Assembly (NCBI GenBank): GCA_028871345.1
Contig: JAGWNK010000003.1
Coordinates: 62,001-126,000, forward strand
Source of the DNA: Alphaproteobacteria bacterium
Lineage (GTDB): Bacteria; Pseudomonadota; Alphaproteobacteria; Micropepsales; Micropepsaceae
Reading direction: 5' to 3'
DNA: 64,000 bases
Shown: positions 42,676 to 51,111 of the stretch, in pieces
How the letters are laid out: the number at the start of each line of letters is the position of its first letter
Numbering within the stretch: position 1 is the first letter of the stretch
Translations under genes and position numbers: made by a program
The notes under the pieces: generated by a model
Seen by the model: the letters and a program-made list of their open reading frames with translations, nothing else
Databases searched by the model: none
Told to the model about the DNA's origin: nothing

Positions 42676-43605
42676 ATGAACAGCTCAAAGGGCGGTCTCC
42701 GCCAATTGCACAACGAGTCGCGGTCGCTTTCGGATGCATTGGGCGATGCAGCCCAGGCCGTCGAGCAGATGCTGGAACGCCTGTTGCCCAAACCCCACGG
42801 CTTGCATGGCCGTGTCCACGAGGCGATGCGCTATGCAACCTTCGCGGGCGGCAAGCGCCTGCGGCCGTTCCTGGTGATCGAGAGCGCCCGGCTTTTCAAT
42901 GTTAACGCCATCCCCGCGTTGCGCACGGCGGCGGCCATCGAGGTTCTGCATACCTATTCCCTGGTGCACGACGACCTGCCCTGCATGGACGACGACGACC
43001 TGCGGCGTGGCCGGCCCACCGCCCACATCGCCTTCGACGAGGCCACCGCCGTCCTGGCCGGCGACGCGCTGCTGACCATCGCCTTCGAGATCCTGGCGCA
43101 TGAGGAGACCCACCCATCGGCGGAAGTGCGCTGCCGGCTGGTTTCAAGGCTTGCGGAGGCGGCCGGCTCCAACGGCATGATCGGCGGACAGATGATCGAC
43201 ATGCGCGCCGCCGACAGCCGGTTCGGCCAGGACGAGATCGTCCTGCTGCAGCGACTGAAGACCGGCCAGTTGTTCGAGTTCGCCTGCGAGGCGGGTGCGA
43301 TCCTGGGGCAGGCGGGGGCGGAGCATCAGCAGCGGCTGCGCGACTACGCGCGCGACATGGGACTTGTGTTCCAGATCACCGACGATCTTCTCGATGTCAC
43401 CAGCACGGCGGAAAAAACCGGCAAGGCCGTCGGCAAGGACCAGGAGCACGGCAAGGCGACGCTCGTTTCGATCATGGGAGTGGACGGTGCGCGCGCCGAA
43501 GCGGCGCGCATCGCCGAACGCGCGGCGGCATCGCTCAAGGACTACGGCCCGCAAGCAGGCTCCCTCAGGGCGCTGCTGCCGTTTCTTCTGGCCCGGGAGT
43601 CGTGA
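42676..43605 (+). CDS. ispA: Farnesyl diphosphate synthase (polyprenyl synthetase)
   Basis: The enzyme condenses DMAPP and IPP to geranyl and farnesyl diphosphate, the substrate for HpnD. The 309-residue protein has GGKRLRPFLVIES, the first Asp-rich motif HDDLPCMDDDDLRRGRPT, a K-T-G motif region (LKTGQLFEFAC), and the second motif FQITDDLLDVT. The chain-length-determining first motif with the two-residue insertion (DDLPCMD) fits bacterial FPP synthase. It is divergent from ispH. Confidence 0.94.
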   Translation: MNSSKGGLRQLHNESRSLSDALGDAAQAVEQMLERLLPKPHGLHGRVHEAMRYATFAGGKRLRPFLVIESARLFNVNAIPALRTAAAIEVLHTYSLVHDDLPCMDDDDLRRGRPTAHIAFDEATAVLAGDALLTIAFEILAHEETHPSAEVRCRLVSRLAEAAGSNGMIGGQMIDMRAADSRFGQDEIVLLQRLKTGQLFEFACEAGAILGQAGAEHQQRLRDYARDMGLVFQITDDLLDVTSTAEKTGKAVGKDQEHGKATLVSIMGVDGARAEAARIAERAAASLKDYGPQAGSLRALLPFLLARES

Positions 43606-43669
43606 TAATTCCCCCACAATTCCGCCCAGAAGGTTCCGGATCATGACAGGGGAGGCAAGAGGTAGGAAC

Positions 43670-44290
43670 ATGGCAAGCTTTTCTCGGAGAGCCATCGCGG
43701 TTTCAGGCGTAGTTGCCGCCGCGCTGCTGGCGCTGTCGCCGGTCCGCGCCGAGACGCCGGACCCCGCCGTCCAGCAGGTCCAGACTTTCTACGACGCACT
43801 GCTCGACACGATGAAGCAGGCCAAGGAGCTCGGTATCCAGGGCCGCTACAACAAGCTGAAGCCGGTGATCCAGCAGACCTTCGACATCCCGGACATGGCC
43901 CGGCTGGCCGTGGGTGCGCCTTGGGCCACCATGAGCCCGGCCGACCAGCAGGCGATAACGACCGCGTTCGAGCGCCTGACGATCGCCAACTACGCCAACA
44001 ATTTCAACGGTTACGACGGCGAGAAATTCGTCGTCGAGCCGGCGGTGACGATGCGCGGCGCGGACAAGGTCGTGCAGTCGAAGCTGGTGACAAAATCGCA
44101 AACCGTTCCGTTCGGGTACCGCATGCACCTGGTCGGCGGCACTTGGAAGATCCTCGACATCTACCTCAACGGCTATGTCAGCCAGCTTGCGACGCAGCGC
44201 TCGGATTTCGGCGCCACGGTGCAGGCCGGCGGCGCCAAGGCGCTGGTCAAGAAGCTCCATGCGCTGTCCGACAAGCTGATGAAGGAGTGA
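43670..44290 (+). CDS. hpnM: Periplasmic hopanoid-transport protein HpnM (MlaC/Ttg2D-like)
   Basis: HpnM is an MlaC-like periplasmic lipid carrier found with hopanoid genes, thought to work with the RND protein HpnN. From the ATG at 43670 it has 206 residues; the upstream ATG at 43643 has a weaker site. A signal peptide (SRRAIAVSGVVAAALLALSPVRA) precedes TPDPAVQQVQTFYDALLDTMKQ and the MlaC-type core (QQTFDIPDMARLAVG..W...QAITTAFERLTIANYANNFNGYDGEKF...DIYLNGYVSQLATQRSDF). It is coupled to the next gene by TGATG. Confidence 0.9.
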   Translation: MASFSRRAIAVSGVVAAALLALSPVRAETPDPAVQQVQTFYDALLDTMKQAKELGIQGRYNKLKPVIQQTFDIPDMARLAVGAPWATMSPADQQAITTAFERLTIANYANNFNGYDGEKFVVEPAVTMRGADKVVQSKLVTKSQTVPFGYRMHLVGGTWKILDIYLNGYVSQLATQRSDFGATVQAGGAKALVKKLHALSDKLMKE

Positions 44291-45180
44291 TGCGGCCAGG
44301 GGAGCCGAGCCGCACCGCCCTGTTGGTTGCCGGCATGCGCGCCGCCCATCCGGTGTTGGACGGAAACTGCATCTTCAACGATCCCCTGGCGGCCCGCATT
44401 CTGGGGGCCGACGCGGAGGATGCCATAAGGCGCGCCGCGGAAGCTCCGCCGGCTGCCCGGCTTCTGCGGCTGTTCGTGGCGGCGCGCTCCCGCTTCGCCG
44501 CCGACGCCCTGGCCGACGCTCCCGAGACCAAACAGTATGTGGTGCTCGGTGCGGGGCTGGACACCTCTGCCTACCGCCCCGATATCGACCCGGGCGTGAA
44601 ATTGTTCGAGGTCGATCATCCGTCCACACAGGGCTGGAAGCGGAGGCGCTTGGCCGAAGCGGCCATCCCGATCCCCGCGTCGCTGACCTTCGTTCCCGTC
44701 GATTTCGAGCGCGCGACGTTCCTCGACTCCCTTCTCAGGGCCGGCTTTGATCCCGCCCTGCGCACCTTCTTCACCTGGCTCGGGGTGGTGCCGTATCTCA
44801 GCGAACAGGCGGTGTTCGAGACGCTGCGGATCGTCGCCGGACTGCCCGGCGGCGCCGAGATCGTGTTCGATTACACCAATCCGCCGGACATGATGCGGCC
44901 GCGCACGCGCGCCGCCCACGAAGATCTCGCCGCGTGGGTCGCCGCGGCGGGAGAGACCTTCTCCGCCTATTTCAACAGCGGCGCCTTGTGCCAGCGCCTG
45001 GAGACGCTCGGCTATTGCGACATCGAGGATCTCGGCCCCGCAGCCATCGCGGAACGCTATTTTGGCGCCCGGCCGGCGCCCGAGCGCCGAGGCGCGCACA
45101 TCGTGCGCGCGGCTACGTTTCCTTCTTCGCCGGCGCGGGCGGCGGTCCAAGCAGCGCCGGCAGGAAGAACAGCGTCGTGA
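44290..45180 (+). CDS. SAM-dependent methyltransferase of the TIGR00027/leucine carboxyl methyltransferase type
   Basis: The 296-residue protein starts at ATG 44290 within the hpnM stop (TGATG), after GAAGGAG. It shows SRTALLVAGMRAAHP, an FNDPLAARIL block, RSRFAADAL, the SAM-binding strand YVVLGAGLDTSAYR, EVDHPSTQGWKRRRL, FTWLGVVPYLSEQAV and VFDYTNPP, the ordered motifs of this methyltransferase group. The substrate is unknown. Its coupling to hpnM makes a hopanoid or membrane-lipid substrate possible, but this is inference. Its last 68 bp overlap the convergent hpnN. Confidence 0.85.
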   Translation: MRPGEPSRTALLVAGMRAAHPVLDGNCIFNDPLAARILGADAEDAIRRAAEAPPAARLLRLFVAARSRFAADALADAPETKQYVVLGAGLDTSAYRPDIDPGVKLFEVDHPSTQGWKRRRLAEAAIPIPASLTFVPVDFERATFLDSLLRAGFDPALRTFFTWLGVVPYLSEQAVFETLRIVAGLPGGAEIVFDYTNPPDMMRPRTRAAHEDLAAWVAAAGETFSAYFNSGALCQRLETLGYCDIEDLGPAAIAERYFGARPAPERRGAHIVRAATFPSSPARAAVQAAPAGRTAS

Positions 45181-47725
45181 ACAGGGTCCAGGCGAGCGAG
45201 ATGATCAAGAGCTCGCCCATGCTCGCCGTTCCCGGATGACGCGACAGCCATAGCGAACCGAAGCCGGATGCCGTCGTCAGCGCGCTGAAGATCACGGCGC
45301 GCGTCAGGCTCGATTGCAGCAGGTTGCGCGTCCCGGCGCGCCAGGCCACCACGAAATAGATGTTGAAGGCGACGCCGATGCCGAACAGCAGCGGCAGCGC
45401 GATGATGTTGGCGAAGTTGAGCCGCAGTCCCGTCACCTGGCAGGTGCCGAGGGTGAGCAGAGCCGTCAACACCAGCGGCACGATGGTCACCAGCACGTCC
45501 CGTTCCCGCCTGAGGATGAAGGCCAAGAGGATCGTGATGACGATGAATGACCAGAACCCCGCCTCGATGAACGCCTTGACGATCGTCTGACCCGATTCCT
45601 GGATGGTAATCGGCGTGCCGGTGGCGTCGGGCGTCACCGACAGCACCTCCTTGCTGAAGCGCTTGAGCGACTTGTTGTCGGTCGGGTTGTTCTTGGGGAA
45701 CACCTCGATGCGCGCCGTGCCATCCTTGGCGATCCACTCCCCCACCAGATCGGGCGGCATGGTCTTGATGTCCACAGGTCCCGCCTGCAGGGCGAGGCGC
45801 AATTCGTCGAGCAGCGTCGTGAGCCCCGAAACCAGCGCCTTGGTCGCGGCCGCCCTCTGCGGTTCCGGTGCGGCCGCGAGCCTGTCGAGGTCGCCGGCCA
45901 GCCGATCGGCATCCTGGATGGCGTGCCAGCGCTCCCGCGAAGCCTTGCGAATCCGAACATGGGCGAGCTTATGCAGACCGCTTGCGGCGGCTTTGATGCT
46001 CGCCACGGTCTCGGCGTCGGTCGGCGGCGGCTTGACCTGGAAGGGGTTGAGCGTCGCATCGAGCAGGAAGGCCGCATCGGAGATCATCGCCAGCTTCTTC
46101 GGCTGATCGTCGGGCACGAAGCTGTTCAGAGTCAGAACCTGTCCGATCAGTGGTTTGCGGGACAGCTTGTCAGCCAGCTTGTCGGCGGCTTTCAAATCCG
46201 GCGCCAGCACGTCGATGGTGTAGGGCGAGGTGTCGGGATCCTTCATGAGATCGTACAGCGTCGACATGGATTCGACGTGACGGCTGCGCAGATCCAGGGG
46301 GTTGAAGTCGAACGTCAGGAACGGCAGCGACGCGGCGCAGGCGGCGCCGACCAGGCCGCCGATGACGAGGATCCGGCGCCGGTGGGCCGTCACATAAGCA
46401 TCGACCGGGGCCATGAATTTGAAGCCCACGGGCTCTTCTTCGCCCGGCGGGCGCACCAAGAGAATGAGCGCCGGCAGGAAGGTGATGCTGAGCGCGAACG
46501 CCACCACCATGCCGATACCGGCGATCAGGCCGAGCTCGGCCACCCCCACGTAATCGGTGGGCAGGAAAGAGAAGAAGCCGGCCGCCGTCGCGGCGCCCGC
46601 CAGGGCAAGGGGGATGCCGACCTTGCGCCCGGCGCTGCGCAGGGCGCGCGCCAGATTGTCATCCTGGAAGCGTTCCGAGCGGTAGCGCACCGAGAACTGG
46701 ATGGCAAAATCGACCCCCAGGCCGACGAAGAGCGCCACGAAGGCGATCGATATGATGTTGAAGACACCGACGGCGGCGAGCCCCGAGGCCATCGTGATGA
46801 CAAGCCCGGCAATGACGGTCGCCAGGATGCAGAAGATGATGCGGAACGATCGCACCGCCAGCCACAACGACACCGTCACGGCCAGGAACATCGCGATGCC
46901 CATGAAGCCGGCGCGGTCGGCCAGGGTGGCGAATTCCTCGTCGGCCAGCGGCACAGGTCCCGTCAGGCGCACACGCACGCCGTTGGCCGCCGTAAGGCCC
47001 ATCTTTTTCGCCGTATCGCGGACGACCTTTTCGGCATCGGCGCCCGGCATCAGCTCGTTGAAATTGAGAGTGGGTTGTACCTCGATGAAGGTTCTGAGGC
47101 GCTCGAAGCCGGTGTTGCCGGTGAACAGGCTGCGCCAGTTGAGGAGCGCGGGTTTGCGCTGGTCAACCTCCTCGAGCGTATTGGCGAAGGCCGCAATGGG
47201 GCGATCGATATCGGTCAGCTTCGCCTGGCCGTGCTGGATGCCCATCACGGCCGTGGAAAGGCTGTCCATCACGCCTCTGAGAGACGGATCTGACGCCAAG
47301 GCTCCGAGGAAGGGCTGGGCCTGGACGAGCTCCGAAGTCGTATCGCGCACGTCCTTTTCGGGCAGGAACAGCAAGCCGTTGCGTTCGAAGAACGGGCCGC
47401 CGTCGGGCCGGCGCACCGCGGGAAACATGGCTTTGTTCTCGGCCAACTTACCCGTCAGGGCGTCCGCCGCCGAATTGGCGCGTTCGGCCGTCGAGGCATC
47501 GATGACGACCAGGATGAGATTGTTGCGCTGGGGAAACAGGCGGTCGAAACGCGCTTCCTGCTTTCGCCAGGGCAGATCGGGCGAGATCAGGTCTCCGCTG
47601 TTCGTGTTCATGCCGAAATGCGTCGCGGTGAAGGCCACGCCGAGAACGGTGGCAAGGACGACCACGCCCACGACGGCGCGGGCATGGGTGCAGCAATAGG
47701 CGACGATCTTGTCGGTGAGCGACAT
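45113..47725 (-). CDS. hpnN: Hopanoid RND-type transporter HpnN
   Basis: HpnN is an MMPL/RND-family inner-membrane transporter required in other bacteria to move hopanoids to the outer membrane. The 870-residue protein has an N-terminal helix (ARAVVGVVVLATVLGVAFTATHF), two large periplasmic segments and two clusters of five to six helices. These include IMFLAVTVSLWLAVRSFRIIFCILATVIAGL, FVALFVGLGVDFAIQFSVRYRSER with the GLGVDFAI motif, and the C-terminal FSALTTASGFGSLWLSRHPGTASMGELL. It is convergent with the methyltransferase gene. Confidence 0.94.
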   Translation of the reverse strand: MSLTDKIVAYCCTHARAVVGVVVLATVLGVAFTATHFGMNTNSGDLISPDLPWRKQEARFDRLFPQRNNLILVVIDASTAERANSAADALTGKLAENKAMFPAVRRPDGGPFFERNGLLFLPEKDVRDTTSELVQAQPFLGALASDPSLRGVMDSLSTAVMGIQHGQAKLTDIDRPIAAFANTLEEVDQRKPALLNWRSLFTGNTGFERLRTFIEVQPTLNFNELMPGADAEKVVRDTAKKMGLTAANGVRVRLTGPVPLADEEFATLADRAGFMGIAMFLAVTVSLWLAVRSFRIIFCILATVIAGLVITMASGLAAVGVFNIISIAFVALFVGLGVDFAIQFSVRYRSERFQDDNLARALRSAGRKVGIPLALAGAATAAGFFSFLPTDYVGVAELGLIAGIGMVVAFALSITFLPALILLVRPPGEEEPVGFKFMAPVDAYVTAHRRRILVIGGLVGAACAASLPFLTFDFNPLDLRSRHVESMSTLYDLMKDPDTSPYTIDVLAPDLKAADKLADKLSRKPLIGQVLTLNSFVPDDQPKKLAMISDAAFLLDATLNPFQVKPPPTDAETVASIKAAASGLHKLAHVRIRKASRERWHAIQDADRLAGDLDRLAAAPEPQRAAATKALVSGLTTLLDELRLALQAGPVDIKTMPPDLVGEWIAKDGTARIEVFPKNNPTDNKSLKRFSKEVLSVTPDATGTPITIQESGQTIVKAFIEAGFWSFIVITILLAFILRRERDVLVTIVPLVLTALLTLGTCQVTGLRLNFANIIALPLLFGIGVAFNIYFVVAWRAGTRNLLQSSLTRAVIFSALTTASGFGSLWLSRHPGTASMGELLIISLAWTLFTTLFFLPALLGPPPAPAKKET

Positions 47726-47759
47726 GGCGGAAGCTTTCTAGCGCGGACGATAACGCGAC

Positions 47760-48473
47760 TTATTGCTTTGGTGCACTAGGCGCGAGGTCATCATTGTGAA
47801 TAGCGTAATCACGCTTCTCATAATAGATGGCCCGCATTGCAGCATAGTAATCAATCGACGTGCGCTCGATCCCGCGCAGCTGTCCGATGTGACGTGAACG
47901 CTGATCGACCAGTTTGAGCAGGTTCTCGCCCAGAGAAACGTACATCTTGCCGCTGTAGCTCACATAGCCCAGCGGATTGAAATAGTGATCGACCAGGATC
48001 TTGCCGGCCATGTCGCGCGGCACGGTGGACCCCAGGAACGGCAGGACCAGGTACGGGCCTCCCGGCACACCGTAGACGGCCAGAGTCTGGCCGAAGTCCT
48101 CGTCGTGTTCCGGGCAACCCCAGCCGCTTGCCCGGTCCATCACCCCCAGGACGCCCACCGTCGTGTTCACGCCGAAGCGGCACACGGCGTATCCCGCCGC
48201 CGTGAGCTCGCCTTGGAGAACATCGTTCGCGAGCGTGACCGGGATCGTGAGATTGGAGAGGAAATTATGCACGCCGTCGCGCATCTCGTTCGGCACGGCG
48301 GATTTGTAGGCGGTGGCGGCGGGCAGGGCCGCGCGCTTGTCGAGATGCTGATTGAAGGCGAAGACACGCCGGTTTACCGGCTCAAGCGGATCGAACGGCT
48401 TTTCGACATGGCCGGCCCCGCCGCAGCCCGCCACCACCAAAGCCAACAGAATCGCGGCTCGCATCTTCGGCAT
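47760..48473 (-). CDS. MlaA/VacJ-family outer-membrane lipoprotein, hopanoid-locus copy
   Basis: The 237-residue protein begins MPKMRAAILLALVVAGCGGAG, a lipobox with Cys17 as the acylated residue. The MlaA core follows: DPLEPVNRRVFAFNQHLDK, NFLSNLTIPVTLANDVLQGEL, DFGQTLAVYGVPGGPYLVLPFLGSTVPRDMAG and RSRHIGQLRGIERTSIDYYAAMRAIYYEKRDY. MlaA proteins form an outer-membrane channel that passes lipids to MlaC. Position directly upstream of hpnN on the same strand suggests a partner for HpnM/HpnN. A second MlaA is encoded at 54774-55499. Confidence 0.92.
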   Translation of the reverse strand: MPKMRAAILLALVVAGCGGAGHVEKPFDPLEPVNRRVFAFNQHLDKRAALPAATAYKSAVPNEMRDGVHNFLSNLTIPVTLANDVLQGELTAAGYAVCRFGVNTTVGVLGVMDRASGWGCPEHDEDFGQTLAVYGVPGGPYLVLPFLGSTVPRDMAGKILVDHYFNPLGYVSYSGKMYVSLGENLLKLVDQRSRHIGQLRGIERTSIDYYAAMRAIYYEKRDYAIHNDDLAPSAPKQ

Positions 48474-48525
48474 CTTTGCAAGCGCCCCCGAGCGAAACGT
48501 TACAGAGAGTCGCGAGCGGGAGTCT

Positions 48526-48573
48526 ATTGCGCAGTTGCGAACTCCTTACATTGCGCAGTTGCGAACTGTTTAC
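48526..48573. repeat. 24-bp tandem repeat (2 copies) between uxaA and mlaA
   Basis: ATTGCGCAGTTGCGAACT recurs with a 24-bp period (48526-48549 and 48550-48573); the two units differ only at two positions. One copy includes the uxaA stop codon. It lies about 53-100 bp upstream of the mlaA start and may be a regulatory array. Confidence 0.8.
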
Positions 48574-50099
48574 ATCACGGCGCCGATGTGCCAGGGAACG
48601 AATTCCATGTCGCCGTAACCGAGTTCCTCGCTCTTGCTCTTGGAACCGGAGGCAACCTTCAGCAGATAATCGAGGATTTCCGCACCCTTTTCTTCGATCG
48701 TCGATTCGCCTGAAGCGATGGTTCCGCAGTCGATGTCCATGTCGTCGGGCATGCGCCGGAAGATGTCCGTGTTGGTCGCCAGCTTGATCGATGGCGACGG
48801 TTTGCAGCCATAGGCGGAGCCACGGCCGGTGGTGAAGGCGATCATTGTCGCTCCGGAAGCGACCTGGCCGGTGGCGGAACAGGGATCGAGGCCGGGACTG
48901 TCCATGAACACGAGCCCGCGGGCACTGAGGGGCTTGGCATATTCGACGACGGCATTGAGCGGCGAGGTGCCTCCCTTGGCCACGGCGCCCAGGGACTTCT
49001 CGAGGATCGTCGTCAAACCTCCGGCCTTGTTGCCCGGCGACGGATTGTTGTTCATCTCCATGCCGAACATCGCCGTGTATTTCTCCCACCAGACGATGCG
49101 CTCGCGCAGTTTCGCGGCCACCTCCGGCGCCCGGGCACGGGCGTAGAGAAGGTGCTCGGCACCGTAGATTTCCGGCGTCTCGGAGAGAATCACCGTGCCG
49201 CCGAGCGCCACCAGCCGGTCGGAGGCGTTGCCCAGCGCGGGATTGGCGGTCACGCCCGACCAGCCGTCGGATCCCCCGCATTGCAGGCCGATGACGAGCT
49301 CACTGGCGGGCTGCTCGCTGCGTACGGCCCGATTGACCTCGGGCAGGACGGCGCGCAGGCGATCGAGGCCTTCGGCGATCGCCTTGCGCGTGCCGCCGGT
49401 GTCCTGGATCGTGAACGACTGGAACTGCGACCCTTCCGCGATGGCGTATTCCTGCTTGAAGCGGGCCAGCTGCACGACCTCGCAGCCCAGGCCCACGAGC
49501 AGCACGGCGGCGAAATTGGGATTGGCGGCGGTGCCCCACAGCGTGCGGCTCAGGAGATCGTAGTTTTCCCCGGCACTGGGCATGCCGCATCCCGAATGAT
49601 GGGTGATCGGCACGATCCCGTCGACATTGGGGAAGTCGCGCAGCAGGCCTTCCCTTCCCGCCGCTTCGGCGATGTGGCGCGCCACGGTCGCCGAGCAGTT
49701 CACGCTGGTCAGCACGCCCACGTAATTGCGCGTGGCCACGCGTCCGTCGGCGCGCCAGTAGCCCATGAAGCTGCGCGGGGCTTGCTCGACGCGGAAAGGC
49801 GCCGGCTTGCCGGCCTCGGAGCGGATGTCGGTCACCGAGACGTTGTGCACGTGCACGTGCCGGCCGGGCGCGATGTCCTGCGTGGCGGCGCCGATCACCT
49901 GCCCGTATTTGCGCAAAGGCTGGCCCTGGGCGACGGCCGAAGTGGCGATCTTGTGGCCGGAGGGAATGGGATCGCCCGTGACGATGCGCTCGGACTCGAT
50001 GGCGTGGCCTGCCGGCAGGCGTCGCGTCGCCACCACGACATTGTCGCTGGCGTGTAAACGGATGACACCGGTGTCAAAGCTCTTGGTCGCCATCGCCAC
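48570..50099 (-). CDS. uxaA: Altronate dehydratase
   Basis: UxaA dehydrates D-altronate to KDG in galacturonate catabolism. The 509-residue protein includes an N-terminal SAF-like domain (VIRLHASDNVVVATRRLPAG...IPSGHKIATSAVAQGQPLRKYGQVIG) and the large C-terminal domain (GYWRADGRVATRNYVGVLTSVNCSATVARHI, ITHHSGCGM, GCEVVQL, IGLQCGGSDGWSGVTANPALG, PGLDPCSATGQVASGATMIAFTTGRGS). The GTG at 50099 is spaced seven bases after GGAGG; ATG 50093 is the alternative. The uronate-regulon palindrome falls inside the first codons. KDG kinase and KDPG aldolase are encoded in the distant cluster at 25.6-27.4 kb. Confidence 0.94.
   Translation of the reverse strand: MAMATKSFDTGVIRLHASDNVVVATRRLPAGHAIESERIVTGDPIPSGHKIATSAVAQGQPLRKYGQVIGAATQDIAPGRHVHVHNVSVTDIRSEAGKPAPFRVEQAPRSFMGYWRADGRVATRNYVGVLTSVNCSATVARHIAEAAGREGLLRDFPNVDGIVPITHHSGCGMPSAGENYDLLSRTLWGTAANPNFAAVLLVGLGCEVVQLARFKQEYAIAEGSQFQSFTIQDTGGTRKAIAEGLDRLRAVLPEVNRAVRSEQPASELVIGLQCGGSDGWSGVTANPALGNASDRLVALGGTVILSETPEIYGAEHLLYARARAPEVAAKLRERIVWWEKYTAMFGMEMNNNPSPGNKAGGLTTILEKSLGAVAKGGTSPLNAVVEYAKPLSARGLVFMDSPGLDPCSATGQVASGATMIAFTTGRGSAYGCKPSPSIKLATNTDIFRRMPDDMDIDCGTIASGESTIEEKGAEILDYLLKVASGSKSKSEELGYGDMEFVPWHIGAVM
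50063..50076. promoter_or_regulatory. Uronate-regulon operator inside the 5' end of uxaA
   Basis: TGACACCGGTGTCA, identical to the sites at 22224 and 25495, starts 23 bases downstream of the GTG start and encodes part of SFDTGVI. The position suggests repression by roadblock or at a promoter very close to the start codon. Confidence 0.65.
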
Positions 50100-50171
50100 G
50101 ACGTGTCCTCCGCAGACGTTTCCTGGTTGGCCGCATCATACAGCCTGAATGCACCGAAAGATATGATAAAT

Positions 50172-50882
50172 CTAGCCCGGAATTCCGCTGGCCGGCCCGT
50201 TTCCCAATACCGCGTCCCGCACGAAGGGATTGGTGCGGCGTTCCTCTGCGAACCTGGACGAGGGACCATGCCCCGGCACGAAACGGACATCGCCCAAGGG
50301 CCAAAGCTTGCCGGTGATGGAGGCAATCAGCGCCGCGTGGTCGCCGCGCGGGAAGTCGGTCCTGCCGATCGATCCTCGGAACAGCACGTCGCCGACAAAG
50401 GCCGTTTTCGAGACGTCGTCGAAATAGACGACATGACCAGGGGTATGTCCGGGACAGTGGAGGACCTGCAGCGTCACCTGTCCGAACGAAACGCGGTCGC
50501 CATCGACAACAAAGCGCGACGGCGCGCACGGCTCGGCATCGGTGAAGCCCGGCTGCGTGCGATTCTGGCCCAGAGCCGCGAGCAGGAAATTATCGTCCGC
50601 ATGCGGACCTTCAATTGGAACGCCCAGTTCGCGCGCCAACCGCGCGGCGCCGGAGGCGTGGTCGAGGTGCCCGTGGGTCAGAAGCACCTTGCCGACAGCG
50701 ACGCCGTTCGCAGCGGCTGCGGCGACCAGGCGATCGACCTCGCCGCCCGGGTCGATCACGACCCCCTGCATGGTCTCGGCGCACCAGACGATGGAGCAAT
50801 TCTGCCGGTAGGGCGTGACCGGCACGATGGCCGCCTTCAGCATGGGCACCGGCGTCGCAGCCATTGCCCCAAGCTGAGACAT
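50172..50882 (-). CDS. Metallo-beta-lactamase-fold hydrolase (glyoxalase II-like)
   Basis: The protein is about 236 residues from the ATG at 50882. It carries the dinuclear-metal motif THGHLDHASGA (HxHxDH), the second His in HCPGHTPGHVVYF, the bridging Asp in FVGDVLFRGSIGRTDFPRG, and the last His in FVPGHGPSSRF. This subgroup contains hydroxyacylglutathione hydrolases and persulfide-related enzymes. Without the extended C-terminal domain of GloB, the substrate cannot be assigned. It is cytoplasmic, with no signal peptide. Confidence 0.88.
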   Translation of the reverse strand: MSQLGAMAATPVPMLKAAIVPVTPYRQNCSIVWCAETMQGVVIDPGGEVDRLVAAAAANGVAVGKVLLTHGHLDHASGAARLARELGVPIEGPHADDNFLLAALGQNRTQPGFTDAEPCAPSRFVVDGDRVSFGQVTLQVLHCPGHTPGHVVYFDDVSKTAFVGDVLFRGSIGRTDFPRGDHAALIASITGKLWPLGDVRFVPGHGPSSRFAEERRTNPFVRDAVLGNGPASGIPG

Positions 50883-51111
50883 CGGCCCCACACCGTCCTG
50901 CCATCTTTCCGCCTCAAAGCGAATCCTTCCCGTGTAGCGCTACCAGGAGAAGGGGGTCGGGGGAGAGGGCCCACCAAATATCCCCTGCTCAGCTGGCCAA
51001 AGAGACCTCGGTCATCGCCATTTCCATCGCCCAATGTTGCGTGGAAGTCACGGAAAAACCAACGATTCCTTTGAGAATCCCTGGCACGCTCTGCTAAATT
51101 AGGGGGTGAAC

